A DNA stretch of 9,833 nt, from contig JBAZOD010000035.1 of the NCBI GenBank assembly GCA_041648955.1, positions 1 through 9,833 on the forward strand. Reading direction: 5' to 3'. This stretch comes from JBAZOD01 sp041648955. Its GTDB lineage: Bacteria > Patescibacteriota > Patescibacteriia > Patescibacteriales > JAQTRU01. Below, one piece after another: positions 1 to 4,895 of the stretch (the first letter of the stretch is position 1; each line of letters begins with the position of its first letter). Made by a program: the position numbers and the translations under genes. The notes under the pieces were generated by a model. That model worked only from the letters and a program-made list of their open reading frames with translations. It ran no database searches and had not been told where the DNA came from.

Positions 1-2
1 GT

Positions 3-125
3 GTTACAGTGGATTTTGACAGTTTGGAGACGGATGATGTAACTGTCCGTGATCGCGATACGATGGAGCAAGTGAGGGTAAAGATTGGAGAGCTGGGAGA
101 ATATTTTAAGGAAAAGCTGGGGTAA
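3..125 (+). CDS. glyS: Glycyl-tRNA synthetase, C-terminal end (partial)
   Basis: The reading frame enters from the left edge (first whole codon at position 3) and gives 40 residues before TAA. The residues VTVDFDSLETDD followed by VTVRDRDTMEQ are the closing beta strand and helix of the class II anticodon-binding domain as found at the very end of the homodimeric (alpha2) glycyl-tRNA synthetase, which charges tRNA-Gly in the cytoplasm. The final segment, VRVKIGELGEYFKEKLG, also fits that family's C-terminus. Prolyl- and threonyl-tRNA synthetases share this fold but not this RDRDTMEQ wording, so glycyl is clearly preferred. The stop is followed within 30 bases by a hairpin terminator, so this is the last gene of its transcript. 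Catalytic motifs lie outside the window. Confidence 0.87.
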   Translation, partial: VTVDFDSLETDDVTVRDRDTMEQVRVKIGELGEYFKEKLG

Positions 126-142
126 AATTTAGAGTTTAGAAT

Positions 143-183
143 AAAAAAAGAAGCGGAAGGCTCAAGAGCTGTTCCGCTTTTTG
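143..183. terminator. Bidirectional intrinsic terminator
   Basis: A perfect 8-bp stem (AAGCGGAA at 151-158 with TTCCGCTT at 172-179) encloses an inner GCTC/GAGC pairing. It is flanked by a T run on the plus side (178-182) and an A run on the other (143-149, which is a T run on the minus strand). It can therefore end both the glycyl-tRNA synthetase transcript from the left and the small minus-strand gene from the right. Confidence 0.85.
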
Positions 184-200
184 TTTATATTTCTTTGTTT

Positions 201-371
201 CTAATAAATGGGAGGAATTAATATTTCTATTCTCCTTTTTCCTCCATGGCCGTTTTTATTTGCTTCCGCCGTCATTTTTTCAAGTGCGCGTGATCTTTTG
301 TCAGACAATCTTTTTTCTCTCAGGTGCCGCCTTAAAAGCGGACCAGGGAAAAGCCGTTTAACAAATTTCAT
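201..371 (-). CDS. Small, highly basic protein of unknown function (56 aa)
   Basis: I do not recognise this protein. On the minus strand an ATG at 371 opens a 56-codon frame ending in TAG at 201-203. It starts MKFVKRLFPGPLLRRHLREK and ends RRIEILIPPIY. Sixteen of 56 residues are Lys or Arg against five acidic, so it is strongly basic, with a likely amphipathic N-terminal helix, no membrane segment and no cysteine. Evidence that it is real is unusually complete for its size: AGGAGG stands 4 bases before the ATG (the strongest ribosome-binding site in the window), a near-consensus promoter lies about 45-70 bases upstream, and the bidirectional terminator lies just past the stop. A nucleic-acid- or ribosome-binding role is inferred from charge alone. 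The competing plus-strand frame over the same bases lacks any such signals. Confidence 0.72.
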   Translation of the reverse strand: MKFVKRLFPGPLLRRHLREKRLSDKRSRALEKMTAEANKNGHGGKRRIEILIPPIY

Positions 372-413
372 ATCTCCTCCTGCATGGAAGTTAATATATT
401 ATTTAATTTTAAT

Positions 414-440
414 ATTATAGTTCGTTAGATGGATTGTCAA
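414..440 (-). promoter_or_regulatory. Sigma70-type promoter of the small basic protein gene
   Basis: Read on the minus strand, TTGACA (440-435) is followed by TATAAT (419-414) after 15 bases, or by the overlapping TAATAT (417-412) after 17. Transcription would begin near 405-407 and give a leader of about 35 bases carrying the AGGAGG site. Its -35 box physically overlaps that of the divergent promoter for the ComEC-like gene. Confidence 0.7.
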
Positions 441-462
441 GGCAAGAAAACAATTTTATAAT
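434..462 (+). promoter_or_regulatory. Sigma70-type promoter of the ComEC-like gene, leaderless start
   Basis: TTGTCA (434-439), a 17-base spacer and a perfect TATAAT (457-462). The expected start point, seven bases after the -10 box, is 469, which is the A of the ATG. No Shine-Dalgarno is present. The mRNA is thus predicted to be leaderless. The TTGTCA is the other face of the TTGACA used by the minus-strand gene. Confidence 0.68.
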
Positions 463-468
463 TAAATT

Positions 469-1329
469 ATGCCTCCAAAACTTTATAAAATTTTATTAAT
501 TTCCGGTATTGTTTTGGCTCTGCTTGCGATTCCGATTTTTGGTTTGACTTACAGCTCTTCTAAAAATTTGGAAGTTGATTTTTTGGATGTTGGGCAGGGG
601 GATGCGATTTTGATTAAGTCGCCTTTTGGCCAGAATATTTTGGTTGACGGCGGACCGGATGGCAAGGTGGTGGAACAGCTAGGAAAAAATTTGCCATTTT
701 GGGATAAACAGATTGACCTAATGGTCTTAACTCATCCGCACGACGACCATGTTACCGGTTTAACCGAAATTATAAAAAGATATGATGTTAGGAAAATTTT
801 GTATACTGGCGTTGTCCATGACGCGCCTAACTATTTAGCTTGGCTGGAAGAGGCGAGAAATAAAAAGATTCCTTTGATGCTCGTTGATCGTCCGCAGGTG
901 ATAAAACTGGGAGAAAATTGCGGGCTGGATATTTTATTTCCGCAAAAAAGTTTTATCGGGCAGGGGATAGAAAATTTAAACAACAGTTCAATCGTCGCCA
1001 AATTATTTTACGGCCAGACTAATTTTTTATTAACGGGGGATGCGGAGATGGCGATAGAAAAAGATCTGTTAGCTGCGAGCGCGAATTTGGAATCGCAAGT
1101 CCTTAAAGTCGGGCACCATGGCAGTGACACTTCAAGCAGTGAAGAATTTTTAGAAGTAGTTAAGCCTAAATTCGCGGTTATTGAAGTCGGCAAAGATAAT
1201 GACTTTGGCCATCCTAATCTTAGAATTTTAAAGAGATTGGAAAGAATTGGCGCAGAAATTTTTCGAACGGATTTAGACGGGACAATTAAATTTGAGAGTG
1301 ATGGGGAGAAAATAAATAAAAAATATTAA
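469..1329 (+). CDS. ComEC/Rec2-like metallo-beta-lactamase-fold hydrolase, membrane anchored
   Basis: A 286-residue protein corresponding to the C-terminal hydrolase domain of ComEC/Rec2 without the competence transmembrane channel. A single N-terminal hydrophobic segment (about 7-26) should tether or export it, placing the enzyme outside the cytoplasm. The domain starts with DFLDVGQGDAILI (37-49) and VDGG (59-62). It carries the metal-binding HPHDDH (89-94), then NNSSIVAKL (171-179), LLTGDAE (187-193) and KVGHHGSD (213-220), with H248 in FGHP. All ligand positions expected for the family are present, so it should be an active metal-dependent phosphodiesterase, presumably acting on nucleic acid. 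In ComEC this domain is proposed to degrade the non-imported DNA strand; a role here in DNA uptake or extracellular nucleic-acid use is inference. The start is fixed by the -10 box seven bases before the ATG. A terminator follows at 1355. Confidence 0.88.
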   Translation: MPPKLYKILLISGIVLALLAIPIFGLTYSSSKNLEVDFLDVGQGDAILIKSPFGQNILVDGGPDGKVVEQLGKNLPFWDKQIDLMVLTHPHDDHVTGLTEIIKRYDVRKILYTGVVHDAPNYLAWLEEARNKKIPLMLVDRPQVIKLGENCGLDILFPQKSFIGQGIENLNNSSIVAKLFYGQTNFLLTGDAEMAIEKDLLAASANLESQVLKVGHHGSDTSSSEEFLEVVKPKFAVIEVGKDNDFGHPNLRILKRLERIGAEIFRTDLDGTIKFESDGEKINKKY

Positions 1330-1354
1330 TAAGCGGTTTAGGCGCAAAATTTTT

Positions 1355-1382
1355 AAAAACACCAGTAATATGGTGTTTTTTT
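1355..1382 (+). terminator. Intrinsic terminator after the ComEC-like gene
   Basis: AAAAACACCA (1355-1364) and TGGTGTTTTT (1371-1380) form a perfect 10-bp stem with a 6-base loop, running into a T tract that ends at 1382. It lies 25 bases after the stop codon. Confidence 0.87.
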
Positions 1383-1403
1383 GCAGGTTATTTTAATTAG
1401 GCC

Positions 1404-1432
1404 TTGACAAGATTCTTTTCCCGTGCTAAGAT
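1404..1432 (+). promoter_or_regulatory. Strong sigma70-type promoter upstream of a non-coding transcript
   Basis: Consensus TTGACA (1404-1409), a 17-base spacer ending in an extended TGC, and TAAGAT (1427-1432). The start point should fall around 1437-1441. No protein gene follows on this strand before the hairpin terminator at 1665, so the product is probably an RNA. Confidence 0.72.
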
Positions 1433-1437
1433 ACTTA

Positions 1438-1650
1438 GTTAACAATTAAAGGCCGTTTTAAACGGGTCAGGCACGACAAGCATGGGGATTTTCTTATTAG
1501 GGTTTTTAGGCCTATAATAGGAAGTAAATAAAGTAATAAAAGTAATCCAGAAATGCCGGTCAATTGTAAGAATTTTTTGTTTTCTGTTTAGGCTTAAAAA
1601 CACCTAAAGGAAATTTTCTTGCCTGCCCGTTTAAGTCGGTCTTTTTGTTT
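1438..1650 (+). ncRNA. Candidate structured non-coding RNA with a long closing helix (6S-like layout)
   Basis: The roughly 210 bases after the promoter have no coding frame of note, but their ends are complementary over a long stretch. Bases 1448-1455 (AAAGGCCG) pair with 1637-1644 (CGGTCTTT, one G-T pair). Bases 1458-1466 (TTAAACGGG) pair with 1626-1634 (CCCGTTTAA). After one bulged T, 1468-1473 (CAGGCA) pair with 1620-1625 (TGCCTG). Inside, 1486-1490/1544-1548 and 1494-1499/1534-1539 form an apical arm, and TTTAGG/CCTAAA (1587-1592/1603-1608) a side hairpin in the 3' strand. The closing helix runs into CTTTTTGTTT (1641-1650), a plausible 3' end. A long closing stem, large internal bubble and apical stem in about 200 nt resemble 6S RNA, the RNA polymerase regulator; this is a shape match only. 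SRP RNA, tmRNA and RNase P signatures are absent. Confidence 0.48.
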
Positions 1651-1660
1651 AGAACAAATA

Positions 1661-1694
1661 AAAAAACTCCGAGATTTTTTTCTCGGAGTTTTTT
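1661..1694. terminator. Bidirectional intrinsic terminator between the structured RNA and the vanW operon
   Basis: AACTCCGAGA (1665-1674) and TCTCGGAGTT (1681-1690) make a perfect 10-bp stem around six T bases. An A run on the left (1659-1666) and a T run on the right (1689-1694) let it act on both strands. It ends the minus-strand operon just past the VanW-family stop and backs up the end of the plus-strand RNA. Confidence 0.87.
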
Positions 1695-1707
1695 GTTAGC
1701 TTTGTTT

Positions 1708-3633
1708 TTATTGGGTTGTGATTTCCGCTGGAATTGATTCAACTGCGGGCGTGGAGGTGGCTGATGATTGATTTTCTGCAGTTGGATCTGTTTCTGTTAA
1801 TTTTTCTACGCCGATTAAACAGACTTCTTGCCAAGGAACATAATGAGAGGAAAATCTTTTTTCTTTTATGACTGGTGTAGAAGTAGCGCTAGATATAGGA
1901 TAAGTTACTTTGTAGTCAAAATAAGCGTCGGCGCCATTGTGGGCTTTTTCGGTGCATTTTTTTTCTCCTGGCCTTAAGTCTAAAGTTTCTATTGTCTTAG
2001 TTGGGTTGGGTTTTACGATATTGTAAATAATCGGATAAGTTTGTTCCACCAGCCTGCCGTCTTTTGTTCCCCAAAAGTCAAAATATAAATCATCTCCTTC
2101 TATTCTCGTTTGGATCAAAATATAATTGCCGGTGTCGTTAAGAAAGCGAAAATCTGGCGCTGGACTATAGATAGTGGCATCTGTGCCGGCCGGTTCATAG
2201 TAAGAAACTCGGTAAGAGTGATTTTTGCGGGCGGTTATAGGAAGACCAGATGCTAAGGCGGTTCTGAACATTGTCGTGCCTACTTGGCAAAGACCGCCGC
2301 CATATTCTGGAATAGTTTTTCCTTCTTTTATAACAAGTTCTGGTAAATATCCAGATTCTTTATCAACCTCTCCCAGGGCTTTGTTTAAAGAGAATTCTTC
2401 TCCCGGCTTGATCAACAGGCCATTTGCGGAAAAAGCCCCGACTCTTATATTTACTCGTCTGTTGGCAGGGGAACCGGCAAAATTAGAATGGCCAGTACCG
2501 ATAATTTCTTTGATGCCGAAATTGTTTAGCTCCCCGGCACCCACTGCGCTCTTAGTTTCTTCCGTGATTAGTTCTACAGTGTTAATCCTATTATTTATAA
2601 AATCTTCTTGAATTTTTTTAATGCTTTTTTCTTCAATTATTTTAAAACCGTCTTGACCGCCCTGAAATTCAGATACGCGGCCATTTTTTATTTCAAAACG
2701 GGCATCAATCGGCTCTTTTTCTATTTGAGGAGCGATATCTTTCCTTAAAAATTCAGCAATTTTTCCCGAGTTAAGAGAAGTGATTACGATTTTTTTATCA
2801 TTTTTTTCCAGAGTTAGCCAATCGGCTATCATCTCTTTTTCGATTACCCATTTCTTATCTTGGTAGGTAAGAGTCAGGGGACCGGCAGATAGAATTTTTC
2901 TCGCTTCCGGTTCAATGTTTAGACATTCATTTTTATAAATAAAAGGATAGTCGGTTTCACTAGCGAGGGTTATCGGCTGGTTATTTAATTTTTTCAGATT
3001 TTCTTTTAACTTTTTTATTGCTTCTTCGTAGTTTATTACTTTTCCTAATTTTTCCTGGCTCAGGCTGAAAATAAATTCATCTTTTTGATCCGGGGAAGAG
3101 GTGGCAATCAGTTCGGCGTTTTTAGCTGGGATTTCTAAATTACTGTAATTAGATTTAAGAATTCTAGTAATTTCCTCTTCATTGGCAGTATATATTATGT
3201 TGGCAGATTTTTTGAAAATAAAAGCTGAGAGCCTATTTCTTAAATTTCCAAAAAGACTTTTATTCCGGCCGAAAGAAAAAATTTCTTCCACTGTTTGGTC
3301 GGGGTTAAAAGTTATTATTTGGTAAGCTAGATCAGCGTCAAAAGAAAAAATAGATGGGGTTATTGTTGTTTCCTGGCTGTTGTATTTGAATTTTATGCCA
3401 TTTTGGCCGATTTGGTCTATTTTTTCGTTGATAATTTTTTTTGCTTCATCTCTGGTCTTGCCTCCGAGGTCAAGATTACCAAGTTTTATCCCTGGGAATA
3501 TTTTATTGTCATATTTTTTTTGAAAGCTCCAAGAAGCGCCGGCTCCCGTAGCTGACAAGACAAAAAAAACAGCTACGGAAATAAGCAGCCATTTTAATAT
3601 TTTCTTTTTTTTCGGGTTATCGTTTAAGAGCAT
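1708..3633 (-). CDS. VanW-family protein with peptidoglycan-binding-like repeats, membrane anchored
   Basis: A 641-residue cell-envelope protein. After a Lys-rich N-terminus there is one transmembrane segment (about 13-32), so the body should lie outside the membrane. Residues about 45-360 hold two poorly conserved modules of the YoaR type (peptidoglycan-binding-like, each with a KxxxxKxxxI helix and strand pairs). Residues about 366-530 are the VanW domain, with the hallmark EYGGGLCQVGTTMF (443-456) and a downstream YSPAPDFRFLNDTG. The C-terminal part adds a small beta-rich region with cysteines at 560 and 605, which could form a disulfide, and a Ser/Thr/Pro-rich tail (613-641). VanW was named from vancomycin-resistance clusters, but its biochemical role is unknown; a cell-wall association is the usual inference. 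AGGA precedes the ATG. It is the last gene of the hsp20-DUF3006-vanW unit, 12 bases after the previous stop. Nothing in the context indicates antibiotic resistance. Confidence 0.88.
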   Translation of the reverse strand: MLLNDNPKKKKILKWLLISVAVFFVLSATGAGASWSFQKKYDNKIFPGIKLGNLDLGGKTRDEAKKIINEKIDQIGQNGIKFKYNSQETTITPSIFSFDADLAYQIITFNPDQTVEEIFSFGRNKSLFGNLRNRLSAFIFKKSANIIYTANEEEITRILKSNYSNLEIPAKNAELIATSSPDQKDEFIFSLSQEKLGKVINYEEAIKKLKENLKKLNNQPITLASETDYPFIYKNECLNIEPEARKILSAGPLTLTYQDKKWVIEKEMIADWLTLEKNDKKIVITSLNSGKIAEFLRKDIAPQIEKEPIDARFEIKNGRVSEFQGGQDGFKIIEEKSIKKIQEDFINNRINTVELITEETKSAVGAGELNNFGIKEIIGTGHSNFAGSPANRRVNIRVGAFSANGLLIKPGEEFSLNKALGEVDKESGYLPELVIKEGKTIPEYGGGLCQVGTTMFRTALASGLPITARKNHSYRVSYYEPAGTDATIYSPAPDFRFLNDTGNYILIQTRIEGDDLYFDFWGTKDGRLVEQTYPIIYNIVKPNPTKTIETLDLRPGEKKCTEKAHNGADAYFDYKVTYPISSATSTPVIKEKRFSSHYVPWQEVCLIGVEKLTETDPTAENQSSATSTPAVESIPAEITTQ

Positions 3634-3645
3634 AATTCCTGGCTA

Positions 3646-3867
3646 TCAATTTTTTTCTATATTCAGCAGTTCATTTAAAATATTTTTAGCTTGGTCCTTT
3701 TTTTCTTTTTCAATTTCTTCGCTGTCGGAAATTTGAAAAAATAAAACAGCTCCTTCTTTAGCGTCAGCCGGAAGATTTTCTTTCGGCCAAATTATGGTTT
3801 CTCCGTTTTCGGTTTTCAAAACAGCTTTTTCGCCTTCAAATCTGTCGATTGTTAATTGTTGTTTCAT
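3646..3867 (-). CDS. DUF3006 family protein
   Basis: A 73-residue cytoplasmic protein. The first 45 residues match the DUF3006 pattern: TIDRFEGEKAVLKTENGETI followed by a WPKENLP segment and EGAVL, a short all-beta domain. Residues about 50-73 form a charged helix rich in Glu and Lys. The function of the family is unknown. DUF3006 genes are often seen beside ComEC-like metallo-hydrolases in other bacteria; one is encoded about 2.3 kb away here (469-1329) but on the opposite strand and in another transcript. Here it sits 32 bases after hsp20 and 12 bases before the VanW-family gene, so it is probably co-transcribed with both. No strong Shine-Dalgarno is visible before its ATG. Confidence 0.8.
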   Translation of the reverse strand: MKQQLTIDRFEGEKAVLKTENGETIIWPKENLPADAKEGAVLFFQISDSEEIEKEKKDQAKNILNELLNIEKN

Positions 3868-3899
3868 CTTTTTAACTTTTATCCCGCCAGTATAAAATT

Positions 3900-4352
3900 T
3901 TATTTCTCTTTTATTTTTATAGAAATTTGTTTTTCGGCTTTTGATTTAGGCAGGATGACCGTCAAGACGCCGTTTTCCAAAATTGCCTCTATTTCTTCCG
4001 CCTTTACTTCTACGGGGAGAATGATTGAACGGGAAAAAGATCCCCAATAACATTCGCGATATAGATAATTTTCGTCTTCTATTGATTCTTTCTCTTCTCT
4101 TTTCCCCCTGATCGTGAGCATATCATTATTTATAGAGATATCTATATCTTCGGGCTTTACTCCGGCAATTGTAGATTTTACTACGATTGATTTTGGAGTC
4201 TGAAAAACATCAATTGACAGCTGTCCTTCTTCATATCCGTCTTCCATCCAATCATTCTCGCTATCTTCGTTTCTTATCTCTAATTCTTTTTCAAAATCCT
4301 CTTCCGGATTTTTACTATCAAAGCCAGCCAATTTTTTGAAAAAATTACTCAT
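3900..4352 (-). CDS. Small heat shock protein, Hsp20/alpha-crystallin family
   Basis: A 150-residue ATP-independent chaperone that binds unfolding proteins as an oligomer in the cytoplasm. The N-terminal arm (1-42) is acidic and low in complexity. The alpha-crystallin domain spans about 43-137, with IDVFQTPKSIVVKSTIAGV, the DMLTIRGKR strand (78-85), and the family signature ENGVLTVILPK (126-136). The C-terminal ISIKI (143-147) is the I-x-I tail motif that docks onto neighbouring subunits. I chose the ATG at 4352. An in-frame TTG at 4385 would add 11 residues, but these come from a GC-rich repeat-like patch and look non-coding. It is the first gene of an operon with DUF3006 and VanW-family genes, behind a good sigma70-type promoter. 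No CIRCE-like inverted repeat (GAGTGCTAA/TTAGCACTC) is seen, so a heat-shock repressor of the HrcA type is not indicated. Confidence 0.92.
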   Translation of the reverse strand: MSNFFKKLAGFDSKNPEEDFEKELEIRNEDSENDWMEDGYEEGQLSIDVFQTPKSIVVKSTIAGVKPEDIDISINNDMLTIRGKREEKESIEDENYLYRECYWGSFSRSIILPVEVKAEEIEAILENGVLTVILPKSKAEKQISIKIKEK

Positions 4353-4365
4353 ATTTTTAAAACAA

Positions 4366-4384
4366 CCCGCCCCGCCGGCAGGCA
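4366..4384. repeat. GC-rich palindromic patch in the hsp20 leader
   Basis: Nineteen consecutive bases, all G or C except a single A at 4380 (CCCGCCCCGCCGGCAGGC plus flank), sit in a leader that is otherwise nearly pure A/T. Its CCCGCC and GCCGGC blocks recall the outer arm of the hairpin at 4832-4871. It looks like a remnant of a dispersed palindromic element, and as RNA it could form a short stem before the hsp20 start codon. Confidence 0.4.
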
Positions 4385-4430
4385 AGAATATTAAATAATA
4401 AAATAATAGATCATCTGCAGTTATGCGTCT

Positions 4431-4459
4431 ATTATAAAATTATTATCAGATTTAAGCAA
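4431..4459 (-). promoter_or_regulatory. Sigma70-type promoter of the hsp20-DUF3006-vanW operon
   Basis: On the minus strand, TTGCTT (4459-4454), a 17-base spacer and a perfect TATAAT (4436-4431). The start point should be near 4424, giving a leader of about 70 bases before the hsp20 ATG. Confidence 0.7.
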
Positions 4460-4487
4460 GGGGATTATGTTTAGAGTTTACTAAGGG

Positions 4488-4561
4488 TGGGCTTAAGAGG
4501 ACTCGGACCTCTGACCTTCACGATGTCAACGTGACGCTCTAACCAACTGAGCTATAAGCCC
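4488..4561 (-). tRNA. tRNA-Val (anticodon GAC)
   Basis: The minus strand folds as a full cloverleaf. The acceptor GGGCTTA pairs with TAAGCCC, the D stem is GCTC/GAGC with an AGTTGG-type loop, the anticodon stem TCACG/CGTGA holds loop TTGACAT (GAC at 34-36), and the T stem is AGAGG/CCTCT. The discriminator is A (4488) and CCA is not encoded. One oddity is the T loop, which reads TCCGAGT, with C instead of the near-universal T at position 55. The first 23 bases double as the last codons and stop of the GIY-YIG gene upstream. Confidence 0.93.
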
Positions 4562-4814
4562 ATTCATTTATGATGTTGTTTATGACTTTTTTTAAATATC
4601 TTCTTCCAGGAGAAGTTTTTAGTTCTTTTTCTCTATTTCTTGCTGATTTTTCGTTGGGGTAAAATTCTAAGTATATAGGAATCCACGGTTTATATAATTT
4701 TGTTGCCTCAACTTCGCCTTTATTATGTTGTGTAAATCTGCGTTTAAAATTATTGGTACTGCCGGTATATGTTTTGTTTTTATGTTTACTATATATTATA
4801 TATACTACCCACAT
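4539..4814 (-). CDS. Small GIY-YIG nuclease-domain protein embedded in a tRNA cluster
   Basis: A 91-residue protein of the single-domain GIY-YIG type (UPF0213/YhbQ-like). The core VVYIIYSK (3-10) and TYTGST (15-20) is the GIY-YIG signature in variant form. It continues with R25/R26, H30, and the SARNREKELK helix (57-66), which carries the probable metal-binding Glu (E62). So the nuclease site looks intact. Stand-alone members have reported or inferred structure-specific DNA nuclease activity; the cellular role is uncertain. The frame begins seven bases after a disrupted tRNA 5' half and ends inside the intact tRNA-Val gene, whose 5' end encodes the last eight residues (WAYSSVG is wholly or partly tRNA sequence). 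No Shine-Dalgarno is seen. It is co-directional with the tRNAs and probably on the same primary transcript. Being bracketed by copies of the same tRNA segment suggests a mobile or homing gene; this is inference. Confidence 0.8.
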   Translation of the reverse strand: MWVVYIIYSKHKNKTYTGSTNNFKRRFTQHNKGEVEATKLYKPWIPIYLEFYPNEKSARNREKELKTSPGRRYLKKVINNIINEWAYSSVG

Positions 4815-4820
4815 AATATT

Positions 4821-4890
4821 CGGTGCTCTAACCCGCCTCGCTGAAGCCGAGCTTCAGCTCGGCGAGGCGGGCCAACTGAGCTATAAGCCC
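4821..4890 (-). pseudogene. tRNA 5'-half remnant interrupted by a palindrome
   Basis: Read on the minus strand, the sequence begins GGGCTTATAGCTCAGTTGG, identical to the first 19 bases of the tRNA-Val gene. A 40-base hairpin then interrupts it inside the D loop, and it resumes as TTAGAGCACCG. After that the tRNA stops and the GIY-YIG gene begins, so there is no anticodon arm, T arm or 3' acceptor strand. The last 11 bases match tRNA-Ile (TTAGAGCACCG) better than tRNA-Val (TTAGAGCGTC), so the parent may have been a third tRNA or a hybrid. It starts five bases after the tRNA-Ile gene. Confidence 0.8.
4832..4871. repeat. 40-base GC-rich palindromic insertion in the tRNA D loop
   Basis: CCCGCCTC (4832-4839) pairs with GAGGCGGG (4864-4871). 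Inside it, GCCGAGC (4846-4852) pairs with GCTCGGC (4857-4863) around a TTCA loop, and GCTGAA (4840-4845) is left as a one-sided bulge. An alternative inner hairpin, TGAAGC/GCTTCA, is also possible. Removing exactly these bases restores an uninterrupted tRNA D arm, which is what a discrete insertion would leave. No target-site duplication is obvious beyond a shared C or G at the edges. Confidence 0.75.
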
Positions 4891-4895
4891 ATCTG

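Noticed and set aside
208..420. A 70-codon plus-strand open frame
   Set aside because: It has no ribosome-binding site or promoter of its own and overlies the minus-strand small gene that has both; its composition looks like a reverse-strand reading.
1438..1650. SRP RNA, tmRNA or RNase P RNA for the structured region
   Set aside because: A GGTCAGG string resembles SRP helix 8, but the GGAA loop and GGAAGCAGC strand are missing and the CAGG bases pair elsewhere. There is no tRNA-like end or tag frame for tmRNA, and no GAGGAAAGTCC or ACAGAA for RNase P.
1560..1742. A 60-codon minus-strand open frame
   Set aside because: It crosses the bidirectional terminator hairpin and the complementary arms of the candidate RNA, and overlaps the end of the VanW-family gene; it has no start signals.
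2225..2611. A 128-codon plus-strand frame
   Set aside because: It lies wholly inside the conserved VanW domain on the opposite strand, and has no start signals.
4353..4385. TTG start extending Hsp20 by 11 residues
   Set aside because: The added residues derive from the GC-rich patch and do not resemble an Hsp20 N-terminus; the ATG at 4352 gives a normal-length protein.
4561..4890. Group I intron carrying the GIY-YIG gene in a tRNA
   Set aside because: The anticodon loop of tRNA-Val is uninterrupted, the 5' half is duplicated rather than split, and the ~330-base span holds mostly the coding frame with no room for a ribozyme core.
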